This document shows, piece after piece, positions 37,455-46,689 of a stretch of DNA of 64,000 nucleotides. A program made the translations under genes and the position numbers. This DNA comes from Candidatus Villigracilis adiacens (GTDB lineage Bacteria; Chloroflexota; Anaerolineae; Anaerolineales; Villigracilaceae), in NCBI GenBank assembly GCA_016703605.1, contig JADJBU010000004.1, positions 62,001 through 126,000 on the forward strand, written 5' to 3'. The notes beneath the pieces are model-generated. The model worked only from the letters and a program-made list of their open reading frames with translations. It was not told the origin of the DNA and ran no database searches. The number at the start of each line of letters is the position of its first letter. Position 1 is the first letter of the stretch.

Positions 37455-38426
37455 TTATGGTTTGATGGTATTCAATTGCCGATAGTAGCGGTCGAGCCAC
37501 GCATTCGACCAGCCCCATAAGGTCGAGTCAAACACGATCTTCCTTACTTCACTGCGGGTGATCTTGGCTTCGCTTTCAAAGACCTGGGCATTGCGCCTGC
37601 AAACTGCCAGCGTGCGGATGGCAAACATCAACGGGAAGATGCACCCAAGCCGTATGCCATGCTGCCACCACGGAAGGGATTTTACATACTTCAACGCCTC
37701 CTGCAAATGGCGCTCCGCCTTCTCAGTGAGCAGGTCCAGCACCTGCAGGGCGCGTTCGCGATGTTGCGCGTCGAAAAGTTGTTCCTTGGTAAGCCCGAAA
37801 TCGTGTAGAAACTTGGCGGGGACATACATCCAGCCGCGTTCAAAATCTTCACGCAATCCGCGGATGACGTTGACCGTTTGCAGCCCCAGACCAAACTCAC
37901 GCGCCAGCGGCATGATCTCCTGCTCCTTGCGGCGGATGGTGATGGAATACCACGCGAAGAGCTGGGTCACCAAATACCCCACCCGCCCCGCAACCTCGAA
38001 CATGTAATCGTCCATTTCCTTCTCATCGGCTACGTTCGGTCCCTTCTTTGTCCAGCGCGCCATGCCCTGTGTGCTGTGAATCACATGCCGGATGATGATC
38101 TCCTGCACATCGAGCGGAAGGGAGCGAAGGCGCTGCAAAATTTCCTTTGCCTGCCGGGCTACGATGGCATCGGGGTTGGTCGTATCTGCCTGCGTGATCT
38201 GGGCGGTTAATATCTCCGCGTTCTCTTCTTCGCGCAGCACATTGACCCATGTATTGAGCAGTTCCACTTTTCGGTCTATTCCCATGTCTTCATTATCTTC
38301 CAGGTAATCGGAAACGCGTAACAATAAATAAGCGATGGTGGTTGCCTCGCACAGGATTCCCGGCAGGCGTTCGATGCCAAGCGCGAATGTGCGGCTGGCT
38401 GTTCTCAATAAAACTTTTGTATCCAT
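37455..38426 (-). CDS. Squalene/phytoene synthase family protein
   Basis: 323 residues. The two aspartate-rich motifs of the head-to-head prenyl synthases are present: LLLRVSDYLEDNED (about 34-47) and VIRGLREDFERGWMYVP (about 188-204). CEATTIAYLLL and GLGLQTVNVIRG are helical signatures. These enzymes join two C15 or C20 prenyl diphosphates. Squalene synthesis (hopanoids or sterols) seems more likely than phytoene, because relatives with ERGWMYVP are squalene-type; this is a weak inference. No hopene cyclase or desaturase is nearby. Confidence 0.85.
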   Translation of the reverse strand: MDTKVLLRTASRTFALGIERLPGILCEATTIAYLLLRVSDYLEDNEDMGIDRKVELLNTWVNVLREEENAEILTAQITQADTTNPDAIVARQAKEILQRLRSLPLDVQEIIIRHVIHSTQGMARWTKKGPNVADEKEMDDYMFEVAGRVGYLVTQLFAWYSITIRRKEQEIMPLAREFGLGLQTVNVIRGLREDFERGWMYVPAKFLHDFGLTKEQLFDAQHRERALQVLDLLTEKAERHLQEALKYVKSLPWWQHGIRLGCIFPLMFAIRTLAVCRRNAQVFESEAKITRSEVRKIVFDSTLWGWSNAWLDRYYRQLNTIKP

Positions 38427-38743
38427 GATCGTTTCCTCAACCGGAATTTACGCCCAAATTCAGCGTATCGTGCTGGAAATAACCGCTCCGAAGTTTTTTT
38501 GGTATTTGGTGGGGGCGCCCATTTTTCACCACAGAGAAAAACCTTTTAAAATCTCAGCGCTCTCTGTGTGCTCTGCGGTAAAGCGGGTTTCCACCCCGCT
38601 TAATCCTGAAGAGCCAGTTTTTTATGGGCAAACCCAAGGGTGGAATGAAACCTTCGGGACGTCCTTGAAATGACCGGTAAAAACCGGCATATGTCATTAA
38701 CACTTCGACAAGCCTGTTCGATAGCGTCAATATGCCGGGAATC
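38427..38743. other. Intergenic gap without recognisable gene
   Basis: About 320 bp between the prenyl synthase start and the terminator of the zinc-ribbon membrane protein gene. Both neighbours are on the minus strand, so this is presumably the upstream region of the prenyl synthase. Short open frames here have no family features. No clear promoter or RNA was seen. Confidence 0.5.
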
Positions 38744-38780
38744 AAAAGGGACGATGAAATTTTTACATCCATCGTCCCTT
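38744..38780 (-). terminator. Intrinsic terminator of the zinc-ribbon membrane protein gene
   Basis: On the minus strand, GGGACGATG and CATCGTCCC (9 bp) enclose an A/T-rich loop and are followed by TTTTGATT. Confidence 0.7.
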
Positions 38781-38783
38781 CGA

Positions 38784-39551
38784 TCATTTCTCCGGGTCAC
38801 CGCCCGGCATCTGCGACTCCTCGATCAATTCCTTCGGAGTCGCCGCGCCGCAGCTTGGGCAGACGTAATTGCGCTCGACCGGGATGTAGGACCGGCTGCA
38901 AAACGGACATGTAACCGGCATCGGCTCCTTCGGCACTTCCCTGACGACTTCCTTCGTCACCTCGCGGGTCTCGACGCGAGTCCTGCCTGCGCCGCCGATG
39001 ATGACGGGACCCGAATGAAAATGCCCGCCCGAAGACGAGGAACCGCCGGGGGAATTCGAGGATTTTTGCGAAAGCCCGCCCGCGAGCATTCCGCCGAACA
39101 CCCCTTTTGCAGACGAATCTTTCGATGAACTGGATTTGGAACGCGAGGACGATTTACCGCCCGACCCGCCGCCCTTCATATTCGCCAGCACAAGGAACAA
39201 CACAGCCACAATGACCACCGCCGCCAGCGTAACAAAGACGATGATCGCCGTCAGGCGGATGGCGCGCGGGATGTTGTACAACTCGTAGCCATAACTGAAA
39301 AGGAAGACGCCGCCGACATAAAACGGGGCAAGGACAAGCATGAGAACGACCGCCAGGTCCTGCGCGAAGGTCTCTTCGACAAAGGTCAGGTAGCCGATCA
39401 GAACGATAAGCCCCAAACTCGCCAGCGCGATCAACCCGCCGGGAATGAGGATGTGCAGGGGTTTTCCGGGCTTTGCATCATCATGGTCGTACTCGTAAAC
39501 TTCGTGCGTCTTCGCCCGAACCTGACGGGCTTTATATTCGGATGTCGCCAT
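38784..39551 (-). CDS. Membrane protein with Ser-rich linker and C-terminal zinc ribbon
   Basis: 255 residues. Three hydrophobic helices (about 30-55, 65-85 and 100-120) are followed by a Ser/Gly/Lys-rich low-complexity region (about 125-175). A segment alternating Glu, Val and Arg (RVETREVTKEVVREVPKEP) comes next. The end is a zinc ribbon with paired cysteines, CPFCSRSY and CPSCGAATP. The C-terminus is likely cytoplasmic. No known family is recognised. It ends just before a strong terminator and begins about 85 bp after the orphan solute-binding protein gene. Confidence 0.6.
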   Translation of the reverse strand: MATSEYKARQVRAKTHEVYEYDHDDAKPGKPLHILIPGGLIALASLGLIVLIGYLTFVEETFAQDLAVVLMLVLAPFYVGGVFLFSYGYELYNIPRAIRLTAIIVFVTLAAVVIVAVLFLVLANMKGGGSGGKSSSRSKSSSSKDSSAKGVFGGMLAGGLSQKSSNSPGGSSSSGGHFHSGPVIIGGAGRTRVETREVTKEVVREVPKEPMPVTCPFCSRSYIPVERNYVCPSCGAATPKELIEESQMPGGDPEK

Positions 39552-39637
39552 ATTAAATCCTTTCGCTTTCAGGATGACAAATACCGTCTACTCCATTGGC
39601 GATAACCGCAAGATGAACCTTGCGGTACTACGTAACG

Positions 39638-41020
39638 TCATTTGTTCAATTCCTTTGCCGTCGACTCCATCTGCGCCAGGATCGCCGCCACCTGCCCGCT
39701 CGAGACATTGACGCGATACATGTGGTCGAACCCGTCGCCCAGCATCACCTTCACTGTACGCCACGAACCCAGTTGGGGTTGCAATTCGCCCAGCGGCAGA
39801 AGGTCCACCGCCTGCCGCCATTGGGCGTGGGTCAACTCATAATCGCCGAGCAGGCTCAGGGTCGAATCCCGAAGCGGAAAGTTATGAGTCGCCTCCACCC
39901 AGCGGGCATCCTGTTCGTTTTCCAGAAGCCATCTCACAAAGAGCCATGCCGCCAGGTCCTCTTCATCTGTCGAATTCAGGACCACATACGAAGAGCCATA
40001 GACCGCGATCATCCCGCCGTCATCGTTCGGGAAGGGCAGCACAACCCACTCGTCGCGGTTCTCCGCGCCTGCAAAGGCGCGCGACACATCCGGCAGGTCG
40101 CCCAAACTTGCAGTGATGAACAACGCCTCGCGCTTTGCAAAGGATTGAATGGGATCCGACGCGTTTTGCCACGAACAATTCGACTCGGCAAGCTCGCGCA
40201 AATATTTGAACGCGTCTATGTTCTCCGGCGTAAGAAAACGGTAATCGTTTCCCTCCATCACGCCGCCGTTGAACGTCATCAGCCACGAATAGACCATCAT
40301 CGGTTCGGCGTCCACAAGCCAGCCGCCCATCGAGTCGTTTTCGGCGAATTCATCCTTCTTCATCGAGTCATGCGCGCGGCACGATTGTGTCCGAAAATCA
40401 CCAGGCGATTCCGGGGCGTTCCTGATATTTAAATCCTCAGCCCAGGTTTTATTCCATAACATCACCTGCGCCGTCCGCTGCGCCGGCATGGCCACACGCG
40501 CGTTGCCCGCCAAATCTTGATTCCAGACCGCATACGGAATATCCTCCGCAGCGATGCCATACAACGGGTCGTCGGCATACTCCGTCAGGTCGCTCGAGAC
40601 GCCTTCGCTGAACCATTCCTGCGCGTGTTCGGGCAGCGCGATCACAAGATCGGGTTTGCCTTCGGTCGGCAGCGATGCGGTCGTCGCTTCATAAAGGTTC
40701 GAAAAATTGATCTGACTCTGCGCCGCAACCCGGATGCCCCACTCATTGCTCTCGTTGAATTCCCTGACGAAGGTCTCGAACAGACTCTGCTCCACGCCGT
40801 ACCACGGAGTCCAGACTGTGATCTCCAGCCCGTTCAGCGCCTCTTCATTGACCTCGAGCCGGGTCGCCGCTTCGGGGGTTGGTTCCGCCGTTTGAGCGGA
40901 TTCCGTCTCCTGTGCCGCGGCGGTTGATTCGACGACGCCCGCAGCCGGGGTCGTCTCACCCGAGCCGCACGCGGATAACAGGATGGATGCGATGATAAAT
41001 AAAGGGATTGTTTTTTTCAT
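39638..41020 (-). CDS. Extracellular solute-binding lipoprotein (family 1, sugar ABC type), orphan
   Basis: 460 residues. A signal peptide with lipobox LLSAC (Cys about 18) is followed by a Thr/Glu/Ala-rich linker. The mature protein begins ITVWTPWYGVEQSLFETFVREF and has the layout of the family 1 carbohydrate binders, with LVIALPEHAQEWF and a hinge region near DIPYAVWNQD. YVVLNSTDEEDLAAWLFVRWL, typical of the C-terminal lobe, follows. No permease or ATPase gene adjoins it. Carbohydrate ligands are usual for the family; a shared transporter elsewhere would be needed. Confidence 0.85.
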   Translation of the reverse strand: MKKTIPLFIIASILLSACGSGETTPAAGVVESTAAAQETESAQTAEPTPEAATRLEVNEEALNGLEITVWTPWYGVEQSLFETFVREFNESNEWGIRVAAQSQINFSNLYEATTASLPTEGKPDLVIALPEHAQEWFSEGVSSDLTEYADDPLYGIAAEDIPYAVWNQDLAGNARVAMPAQRTAQVMLWNKTWAEDLNIRNAPESPGDFRTQSCRAHDSMKKDEFAENDSMGGWLVDAEPMMVYSWLMTFNGGVMEGNDYRFLTPENIDAFKYLRELAESNCSWQNASDPIQSFAKREALFITASLGDLPDVSRAFAGAENRDEWVVLPFPNDDGGMIAVYGSSYVVLNSTDEEDLAAWLFVRWLLENEQDARWVEATHNFPLRDSTLSLLGDYELTHAQWRQAVDLLPLGELQPQLGSWRTVKVMLGDGFDHMYRVNVSSGQVAAILAQMESTAKELNK

Positions 41021-41057
41021 AGATGAGATAAAGAGAGAGAGAGCGTCGCGCGCAGTT

Positions 41058-41170
41058 TATAGTATTGCTCTGTAAAAACTACGCCAATCGCGAAGATTTT
41101 GCCCAGTATCGCGAGATTTAATCCCGCCCGCCGGGGCGCAAACTGAAGTTTGCGGTACAACCGCGCTATG
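41058..41170. repeat. Dispersed intergenic element, family B (copy 2)
   Basis: TATAGTATTGCTCTGTAAAA to CGCGCTATGG, nearly identical to copy 1. Its end overlaps the stop codon of the M50 protease gene (TAG at 41166-41168), so the element inserted at, or supplied, that stop. Confidence 0.85.
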
Positions 41171-42350
41171 GAGCCAGTAACATAAACGGCACGGGCGTGA
41201 AGACAAGGATAAAGACGACGATCATCGCGTAGGCGATCAGTTTTCGATTTGGGTCGAGTTCGGTGATCTGGTCCATCGGCTGGGCATTGACGCGACCGAG
41301 CCAGAAGAGCAAAGCCGCCCACAGCCACCATCCGCTCCATGCAAAGCCAAGCCCAACCAGCAAAGCGACGATATAAGGAAACGCCTTCTTTGCCTTCTCA
41401 CCGAACAGGGAATAGATGACATGCCCGCCATCGAGCGTTCCGGCGGGGATGAGGTTGAGCGCAGTGACGAGAATCCCGGCCCAGCCCGCGAATGCGACGT
41501 TATGAATAAAGACGTCCAAACCGCCAAAGGGGACGGGACGCCCGGTAAAGAAGTATTGCAGCCAGTACAGAATTCCCTGCGGCTCGGCGGGGGCGGGCAA
41601 TAACTGACCAAAAACGACGAATTTGGCGAGCAGGTAGATCAGCGAATTGCCTTCGAGGAATCCGCCCGGGTTCGGCTCGATGGGACCGAGTGTTGACAGC
41701 GACAAACCATAGATTAAGACCGGGATCGCAATCACCAATCCCGCAATCGGACCGGCCACGCCGATGTCGAAGAGGATGCGTTTGTTCTTCGGCGTGCCGC
41801 GCATCAGGATCGCCGCGCCCATCGTGCCAAGCGGGCTGAATGGGAAGGGGATGAAATACGGCAACGTGGCGGGAGTCTTGTGATAGCGGCTCATGAAGTA
41901 ATGACCCAGTTCATGCGCGAGCAAGATGCCCATTAAACTCAACGCAAAGGGCCGGCCGGTGAAGATGTTCCTGACGATCACGGTCATCTGACCGAGGAAA
42001 TCCTCGGGGATGGGTCCTTCGATCTGCACACCCGCCATCATCACGCTCAGGATGGTGAGTACGAAGAGGATGATGTTGGTGGAGGGGTTATCGGGTTTGG
42101 GGTCGGGTTGTTTGGGTGCCAGGTAGATGACCTGCTTCCCGTCTTCGACGCGGAAATACGGGGAGATGAGGTACGGGTCCAGCGACCCAGCCAAAACGTC
42201 GTAGGCGGAGGCGGAGTCTTCATCCAGTAATTGACCGCGGTAGCGCATCAAAAATCCGGGCTGGGTCTGCGGGTTGAGGCTGGTGACGTCTTCGATACGG
42301 AAGACGCGCGAGATGAGTTGGTTTAATATCTCAGGTTCGGGGAGGGACAT
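41166..42350 (-). CDS. Site-2 protease family (M50) membrane metalloprotease
   Basis: Start at ATG 42350, six bases after GGAG; a TTG four codons earlier is less likely. 394 residues: an N-terminal soluble domain of about 125 residues, then several helices. The zinc site LLAHELGHYFMSRYH (about 168-182) has HExxH-type spacing, and the second metal ligand motif is NLIPAGTLDGGHVIYSLFG. These are the two signatures of S2P-like intramembrane proteases, which cut substrates within the membrane. No PDZ or CBS domain is visible. No substrate gene is adjacent. Confidence 0.9.
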   Translation of the reverse strand: MSLPEPEILNQLISRVFRIEDVTSLNPQTQPGFLMRYRGQLLDEDSASAYDVLAGSLDPYLISPYFRVEDGKQVIYLAPKQPDPKPDNPSTNIILFVLTILSVMMAGVQIEGPIPEDFLGQMTVIVRNIFTGRPFALSLMGILLAHELGHYFMSRYHKTPATLPYFIPFPFSPLGTMGAAILMRGTPKNKRILFDIGVAGPIAGLVIAIPVLIYGLSLSTLGPIEPNPGGFLEGNSLIYLLAKFVVFGQLLPAPAEPQGILYWLQYFFTGRPVPFGGLDVFIHNVAFAGWAGILVTALNLIPAGTLDGGHVIYSLFGEKAKKAFPYIVALLVGLGFAWSGWWLWAALLFWLGRVNAQPMDQITELDPNRKLIAYAMIVVFILVFTPVPFMLLAP

Positions 42351-42442
42351 TCGCTGCTCCAAAAGGGTAAAACGTAGGGGCGACCCGTCAAGGTTTCAAA
42401 AGCCTTGCTGCGCGAAAAGGGTCGCCCAATTGATTCAAAGTA

Positions 42443-42536
42443 CGGGAGTGGATGGGAGTCGAACCCACCGCGACCCGCAACGCGACCCGCCACAGGTTTT
42501 GAAGACCAGGAAGCCCACCGGGACCTAACCACTCCC
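42443..42536 (-). tRNA. selC: Selenocysteine tRNA (anticodon TCA)
   Basis: 94 nt on the minus strand. An 8-bp acceptor stem GGGAGTGG/CCACTCCC with discriminator G, a long extra arm, anticodon loop CTTCAAA (anticodon TCA) and T-loop GGGTTCGACTCCC are diagnostic of tRNA-Sec. CCA is not encoded. The anticodon stem has two mismatched positions (T-T and C-T), otherwise the structure is normal. It implies that the organism reads UGA as selenocysteine. Confidence 0.93.
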
Positions 42537-42543
42537 ACGCGCA

Positions 42544-42572
42544 AGCATACCCGAGAGGGATTAGTATTGCAA
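42544..42572 (-). promoter_or_regulatory. Promoter of the selenocysteine tRNA
   Basis: TTGCAA (42567-42572) and TATGCT (42544-42549) on the minus strand with a 17-bp spacer, 7 bp before the tRNA. Confidence 0.65.
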
Positions 42573-42588
42573 GTTTGATGTTCCCGCG

Positions 42589-43722
42589 TCATTCCTTCAA
42601 CAATAACGCCAGCGGAGAAGCGACCAGCACCATGCCTGTGGTCATCGTCAACACGTATGGAAAGCCATAAATCTCCGCGAGATGACCGGTATACAAAAGT
42701 CCCAACGCGCCCGATGAAAAGATAAAGCCGAGGATCAGACCCGAGGCGAGGGCCATGCCGCCGGGGATGACCCGCTGGGCAAGCACGACCATGATGCTGT
42801 GAACCGCGCCCGTCCCCAACCCGGCAAGCGGGACGAGAATGTAGAGCCATCCCGACCACCCCACCTGACTTATGATGAAAATGGGGAATGCCGAAAGCAA
42901 CAAAGCCAACGCCGCCACAAACCGTTTGGGATGACGGTCTGCAAGGTAGCCGCCGATCACATTGCCAAACGCCGACCCGCCCATGAACAACCCCGCCATA
43001 CTGCCGTAGACGGTGGCATTCTGCCCCAGATCCTTGATGTATTTTGGAATGAGGTTGACCATGTTCGCCTGCGCCCAGGATTGCATACTGGCAACGATCA
43101 TCAGAACGAGGATGAAGGACAGCCCGGCTCGCGCCCGTTTGGAGTTGGCAGACGCTTCGACCTTTGGGTGTGGCTGGTTGTCTTTCAGTTGATTCATCAA
43201 CGCCAGACCGATGGGAATGGAAACAAGCGGCAGGATGTACATGCCGGGGATTTGCAGCGCGGAAAGAATCAGCCCGGTGAGGATCGGACCGATGAAATGC
43301 CCCATCTGCCCGGCGGTAAAGAAGAGCGATGTGGAGGTGGTCTCGCGTCCCTTCATTAGATCGCGCCCGCGCAGGGCGGCTTGCACCGCGCCGACAGGGT
43401 GAAATGCGGAAGAACCCAGCGCGGCAATAATCAGGCACCCCAGCCCGAGATTGCCGGGTAATGTCAATGCGAGCGAGTAGAAGACGGTCATCCACAAGAC
43501 TCCGCCCGCCGCCAGCCAGCGCGGACCGGTGCGGTCGGATATCCAGCCGAAGAGGGGCTGGGTCAATGCGGATGCCCAGATGTAGATCGTCGAGAACAGG
43601 GCAATCTGCGATTCGGTCAGGCCGAGATAGGTCAACAGGACGGGACGGCTGGCATTGAACACGTCCACCATGAAGTGGGAGAGGGCAACGAAGGAGAAGA
43701 TGGAGTCGAGGAAGAGGGGCAT
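42589..43722 (-). CDS. MFS transporter, fosmidomycin-resistance-like
   Basis: 377 residues with twelve hydrophobic helices. The A-like loop WISDRTGPRWLAAGGVLW (about 61-78) and the second-half loop GGYLADRHPKRFVAAL are the standard MFS motifs. The start LSHFMVDVFNASRPVL and GSSAFHPVGAVQAA resemble the Fsr (fosmidomycin-resistance) subfamily of proton-driven exporters. The substrate is unknown. It is transcribed toward the tRNA-Sec gene with no other operon partner. Confidence 0.88.
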   Translation of the reverse strand: MPLFLDSIFSFVALSHFMVDVFNASRPVLLTYLGLTESQIALFSTIYIWASALTQPLFGWISDRTGPRWLAAGGVLWMTVFYSLALTLPGNLGLGCLIIAALGSSAFHPVGAVQAALRGRDLMKGRETTSTSLFFTAGQMGHFIGPILTGLILSALQIPGMYILPLVSIPIGLALMNQLKDNQPHPKVEASANSKRARAGLSFILVLMIVASMQSWAQANMVNLIPKYIKDLGQNATVYGSMAGLFMGGSAFGNVIGGYLADRHPKRFVAALALLLSAFPIFIISQVGWSGWLYILVPLAGLGTGAVHSIMVVLAQRVIPGGMALASGLILGFIFSSGALGLLYTGHLAEIYGFPYVLTMTTGMVLVASPLALLLKE

Positions 43723-43852
43723 GGGGGAGGGAAGGGTAATTGGAGATTGGTAAATTGGGATTAAGTTGGAAAGTAGAAAGTGGAAAGTTTCGGCGATGTT
43801 TCAGGCAAGTTTATGATTTGCGTTTTTCTTCAGGGAAATTACGCATCACGCA

Positions 43853-44461
43853 TTAGGCATCACGATACAGACGATTCTTTTCGATATAGTCATACACCCC
43901 CGGCGCGACGTAGTAGCGGTACATCTCTCCGCTGGAGATGCGGCGGCGGAGTTCGCGGGATGATACCGGCTGGAGCAATGCGTCTATGAAATGGAGTTTG
44001 CCCAACACGCCGGGAATTTTCGCTTCGAGCGCGGCGAGGTCGGTCGAGTCGTCGGGGCGGCGCATCACGCCGAGTTTGGAAACGACAGTCACGAGGTCCG
44101 GGGCGAAGCGCCAGGTTGGGAGGTCTCGCAGTGAATCGCCGCCGATCAGCAGGATGATATCCGCGCCCGGCTGGTTTTCCGCAATCGCGCGGACCGTATC
44201 CACCGTGTAATGCGGACCGGGTCTTTCGATCTCGATGCGGGAGAGTTCGAAGGCTGGGTTGTCCGCGATCATGTTTTCGAGCATGGCGAGACGATGGGTC
44301 AGTGGGGTGACGGCGTTTTCGAGTTTGTGCGGCGGCTCGGGGGTGAGCACCCATAACAGGCGGTCGAGTTGAAATTGATGGACGGCTTCCCCGGCAAGGA
44401 TGAGATGGCCGATATGCGGCGGGTCGAAGGTTCCGCCAAAGACTCCGATTCGGTGGGGCAT
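43853..44461 (-). CDS. nadD: Nicotinate-nucleotide adenylyltransferase
   Basis: Start at ATG 44461; upstream in-frame codons run into the divergent gene's promoter. 202 residues. The nucleotidyltransferase signature GVFGGTFDPPHIGHLILA (about 6-23) has the catalytic HxGH. WVLTPEPPHK, LIGGDSLRDLPTW and VSSRELRRRISSGEMYRYYV (the SxxxR motif) complete the NadD family. It makes deamido-NAD from nicotinate mononucleotide and ATP in NAD synthesis. It is divergent from the GAF protein gene with 53 bp between starts. Confidence 0.95.
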   Translation of the reverse strand: MPHRIGVFGGTFDPPHIGHLILAGEAVHQFQLDRLLWVLTPEPPHKLENAVTPLTHRLAMLENMIADNPAFELSRIEIERPGPHYTVDTVRAIAENQPGADIILLIGGDSLRDLPTWRFAPDLVTVVSKLGVMRRPDDSTDLAALEAKIPGVLGKLHFIDALLQPVSSRELRRRISSGEMYRYYVAPGVYDYIEKNRLYRDA

Positions 44462-44514
44462 GGCGGTAGTATATCCCAATCTCCTGCGGGGTTCTTGCGG
44501 TATACTGACCGGGC

Positions 44515-45420
44515 ATGTCTCGATCTCAGGCAACGATCATCAGCTCTTCCTCGCCGCTGAAGCGCATAATGCATGCCGCGCGCGCCATCGAACGCGGAGA
44601 TTATCATTCCGCGCTGCTTGCCGAGTTCATGAACGAATCGGGGGAGTTGGGGCAGCTGGCGCGCGTCCTGGATTCGATGGCGAACACCATCAACCAGCGC
44701 AATACGCAGCTGGTTCTTTTGAACAAGGTCATTCCCATCGGCGTATCGCTTTCGGCGGAAAAGGATTTCAACCGCCTGCTCGAATCATTGGTGGTCGAGG
44801 CGCAGGCGCTGACGAACGCCGACGCGGGAACGCTCTACCTTGCCGAAGGGGACAACCTGCGCTTCGTGATCCTGCGCAATACCTCGCTGAATATGAAGAT
44901 GGGCGGCGCAAGCGGCGAAGCCATCCCCTTCCCCCCGGTGCGGATTCGCAACGAGGACGGCAGCGAGAACCGCGCCAATGTCGCGTCTCACTCAGCGCTG
45001 ACCCATCAACGCATCAACATCGCCGACGCCTACCAGGCAGACGGTTTCGATTTTTCAGGCACGAAAGCCTTCGATCAAAATACCGGCTACCGATCCCAGT
45101 CCTTCCTGACCATCCCGCTGACCAACACGCAAGGCGGTGTGATCGGCATCCTGCAACTGATCAACGCCAAAGACCCCAAAACCGGCGGCATCGTCCCGTT
45201 CAAGGAGGACGATGTGCTGGAGGTGCTGATCCTGCTCGCCACCGCCGCCCTGGACGGGTACATCCGCGAGGCGGCATTGATCCATGAAATTGCCCAGTTA
45301 AAGATCGAGGTCAACCAGGCGCGGCGTCAAAAACAGGTGGATGAGATCACCGATTCGAACTTCTTCCGCGATTTGAAAAGCCGCGCCGGGGAAATGCGCG
45401 CAAAGAACAAAAACGAGTGA
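44515..45420 (+). CDS. Soluble HAMP-like/GAF domain signalling protein
   Basis: 301 residues. Residues about 15-60 look like a HAMP segment (RAIERGDYHSALLAEF, then GQLARVLDSMANTI) without any membrane helix. A GAF domain follows at about 80-250 (DFNRLLESLVVEAQALTNAD, ADAGTLYLAEGDNL, SQSFLTIPLTNTQGGVIGIL). The last 40 residues (QARRQKQVDEITDSNFFRDL) resemble the C-terminal tail of the cyclic-nucleotide-binding protein at 50111, suggesting a shared docking or oligomerisation segment. GAF domains often bind cyclic nucleotides or other small ligands; the ligand is unknown. No catalytic output domain is present. Confidence 0.75.
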   Translation: MSRSQATIISSSSPLKRIMHAARAIERGDYHSALLAEFMNESGELGQLARVLDSMANTINQRNTQLVLLNKVIPIGVSLSAEKDFNRLLESLVVEAQALTNADAGTLYLAEGDNLRFVILRNTSLNMKMGGASGEAIPFPPVRIRNEDGSENRANVASHSALTHQRINIADAYQADGFDFSGTKAFDQNTGYRSQSFLTIPLTNTQGGVIGILQLINAKDPKTGGIVPFKEDDVLEVLILLATAALDGYIREAALIHEIAQLKIEVNQARRQKQVDEITDSNFFRDLKSRAGEMRAKNKNE

Positions 45421-45560
45421 CCCGGCGCTGTTTGCAGGACTGAAAGTTTTTTCAAAGACGTTTCCATGACACTTTTGGGGAAGCCCCGACCACTAAGGAT
45501 ATGGAACCCAATTTGAAAGCAAACACGCTTCTTCATCGCCCAAGGAGGGCAGGGAAACTC

Positions 45561-46685
45561 ATGAACACGATTACCACGAAGCAAAAAAATGTCATTGTCG
45601 GCGCGTTATTTGTCTTTTTCTCGCTTGCCATGGGTGCCTGCGCCAGCACAGCAGAGATTGCCGGGCCAGCCGCAGCCGGTTTGAGCAACACCGAAACCCC
45701 AACCGAAGCCCCAGCCGAAACCCCTCCCACAGAAATCCCCACCGCCACACCGATCCCGGCCGCAACCGGTCACATCCTGTTCACATCCGACCGCGACGGA
45801 ACGAACGACCTTTACCTCGTCTCACCCGACGGCGCAGATACCACCCGCCTGACCTTCAATGCAGCGGTGGATGAAAGCGGCGCCGCCCAACTCTCGCCGG
45901 ATGGAACCCGTATCGCTTTCGCCGCCACCATCGGCAACAACACCGACATCTACGTGGTCGAACTCGCCTCGAAAGCCATCACCCGCATCACCGACGCGCA
46001 GGGCAGGGATTCCTCCCCCAGCTGGTCGCCAAACGGGGGGCAGATCGTCTTTGAATCCTTCCGCGATGGCAACCTCGAAATCTACGCCGTCAATGCCGAT
46101 GGCTCAAACCCAACCCGCCTGACCAATGACCCCGGGGGAGACAGCAACCCGGCCTGGTCGCCAAACTCGAACGACATCATCTTCTCCGGTTCGCGCTTCG
46201 GCAATTCGGACCTGTCGCTGACCGGCCCCAACGGGTCTTTTTCCACGCTGACGACGAATCCCGGTCCCGATAACAACCCAGCCTGGTCGCCCGACGGAAG
46301 CCGGATCGCCTACCTCGAATTCACAGGCGACCTCGCCAACATCTGCATCATCGGGCGTGACGGCTTGAATCAAACCTGCCTCACGCCGAATCCCGCCAAA
46401 TACCAGACCCCCGCCTGGTCGCCGGACGGAAACTGGATCGCCGCCATCGAGGGAACGAGCATCCACATCATCAACGTGGCAGGCGGACCGGCGCAGGAAA
46501 TATCGCAGGCGGGGATCGAGCCGTACGGCGTCCCAACCTGGTCTACGGATGGGCTGAGAGTGGCATTCCAGGCGTACGCCAACGGCAACATGGAAATTTT
46601 TCAGGCGTTGCTCCTTACCGGCGAGTTCACCCAGGTCACCAGCGCGGCGGGCATCGACGCCAAACCGGTCTGGGTCTCCAGGTAA
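45561..46685 (+). CDS. TolB/PD40 beta-propeller lipoprotein
   Basis: Start at ATG 45561 after AGGGAAACTC. 374 residues. A signal peptide with lipobox (AMGAC, Cys near 30) and a Thr/Pro/Glu linker precede six or so PD40/WD-like blades. Each has the pattern 'SPDGTRIAF...DIYVVEL...TRIT' or 'NPAWSPN...IIFSGSR'. These WD40-like beta-propeller repeats (TolB type) act as extracytoplasmic interaction platforms. The Asp/Ser-rich loops are regular, with no catalytic site. It stands between the GAF gene and the cyclase gene and is followed by family A repeats. Confidence 0.85.
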   Translation: MNTITTKQKNVIVGALFVFFSLAMGACASTAEIAGPAAAGLSNTETPTEAPAETPPTEIPTATPIPAATGHILFTSDRDGTNDLYLVSPDGADTTRLTFNAAVDESGAAQLSPDGTRIAFAATIGNNTDIYVVELASKAITRITDAQGRDSSPSWSPNGGQIVFESFRDGNLEIYAVNADGSNPTRLTNDPGGDSNPAWSPNSNDIIFSGSRFGNSDLSLTGPNGSFSTLTTNPGPDNNPAWSPDGSRIAYLEFTGDLANICIIGRDGLNQTCLTPNPAKYQTPAWSPDGNWIAAIEGTSIHIINVAGGPAQEISQAGIEPYGVPTWSTDGLRVAFQAYANGNMEIFQALLLTGEFTQVTSAAGIDAKPVWVSR

Positions 46686-46689
46686 AGGG

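Noticed and set aside
42323..43495. 390-codon open frame overlapping the MFS gene and tRNA-Sec
   Set aside because: Arg- and Ser-rich, runs through the tRNA gene, and the MFS frame has clear helices and motifs.
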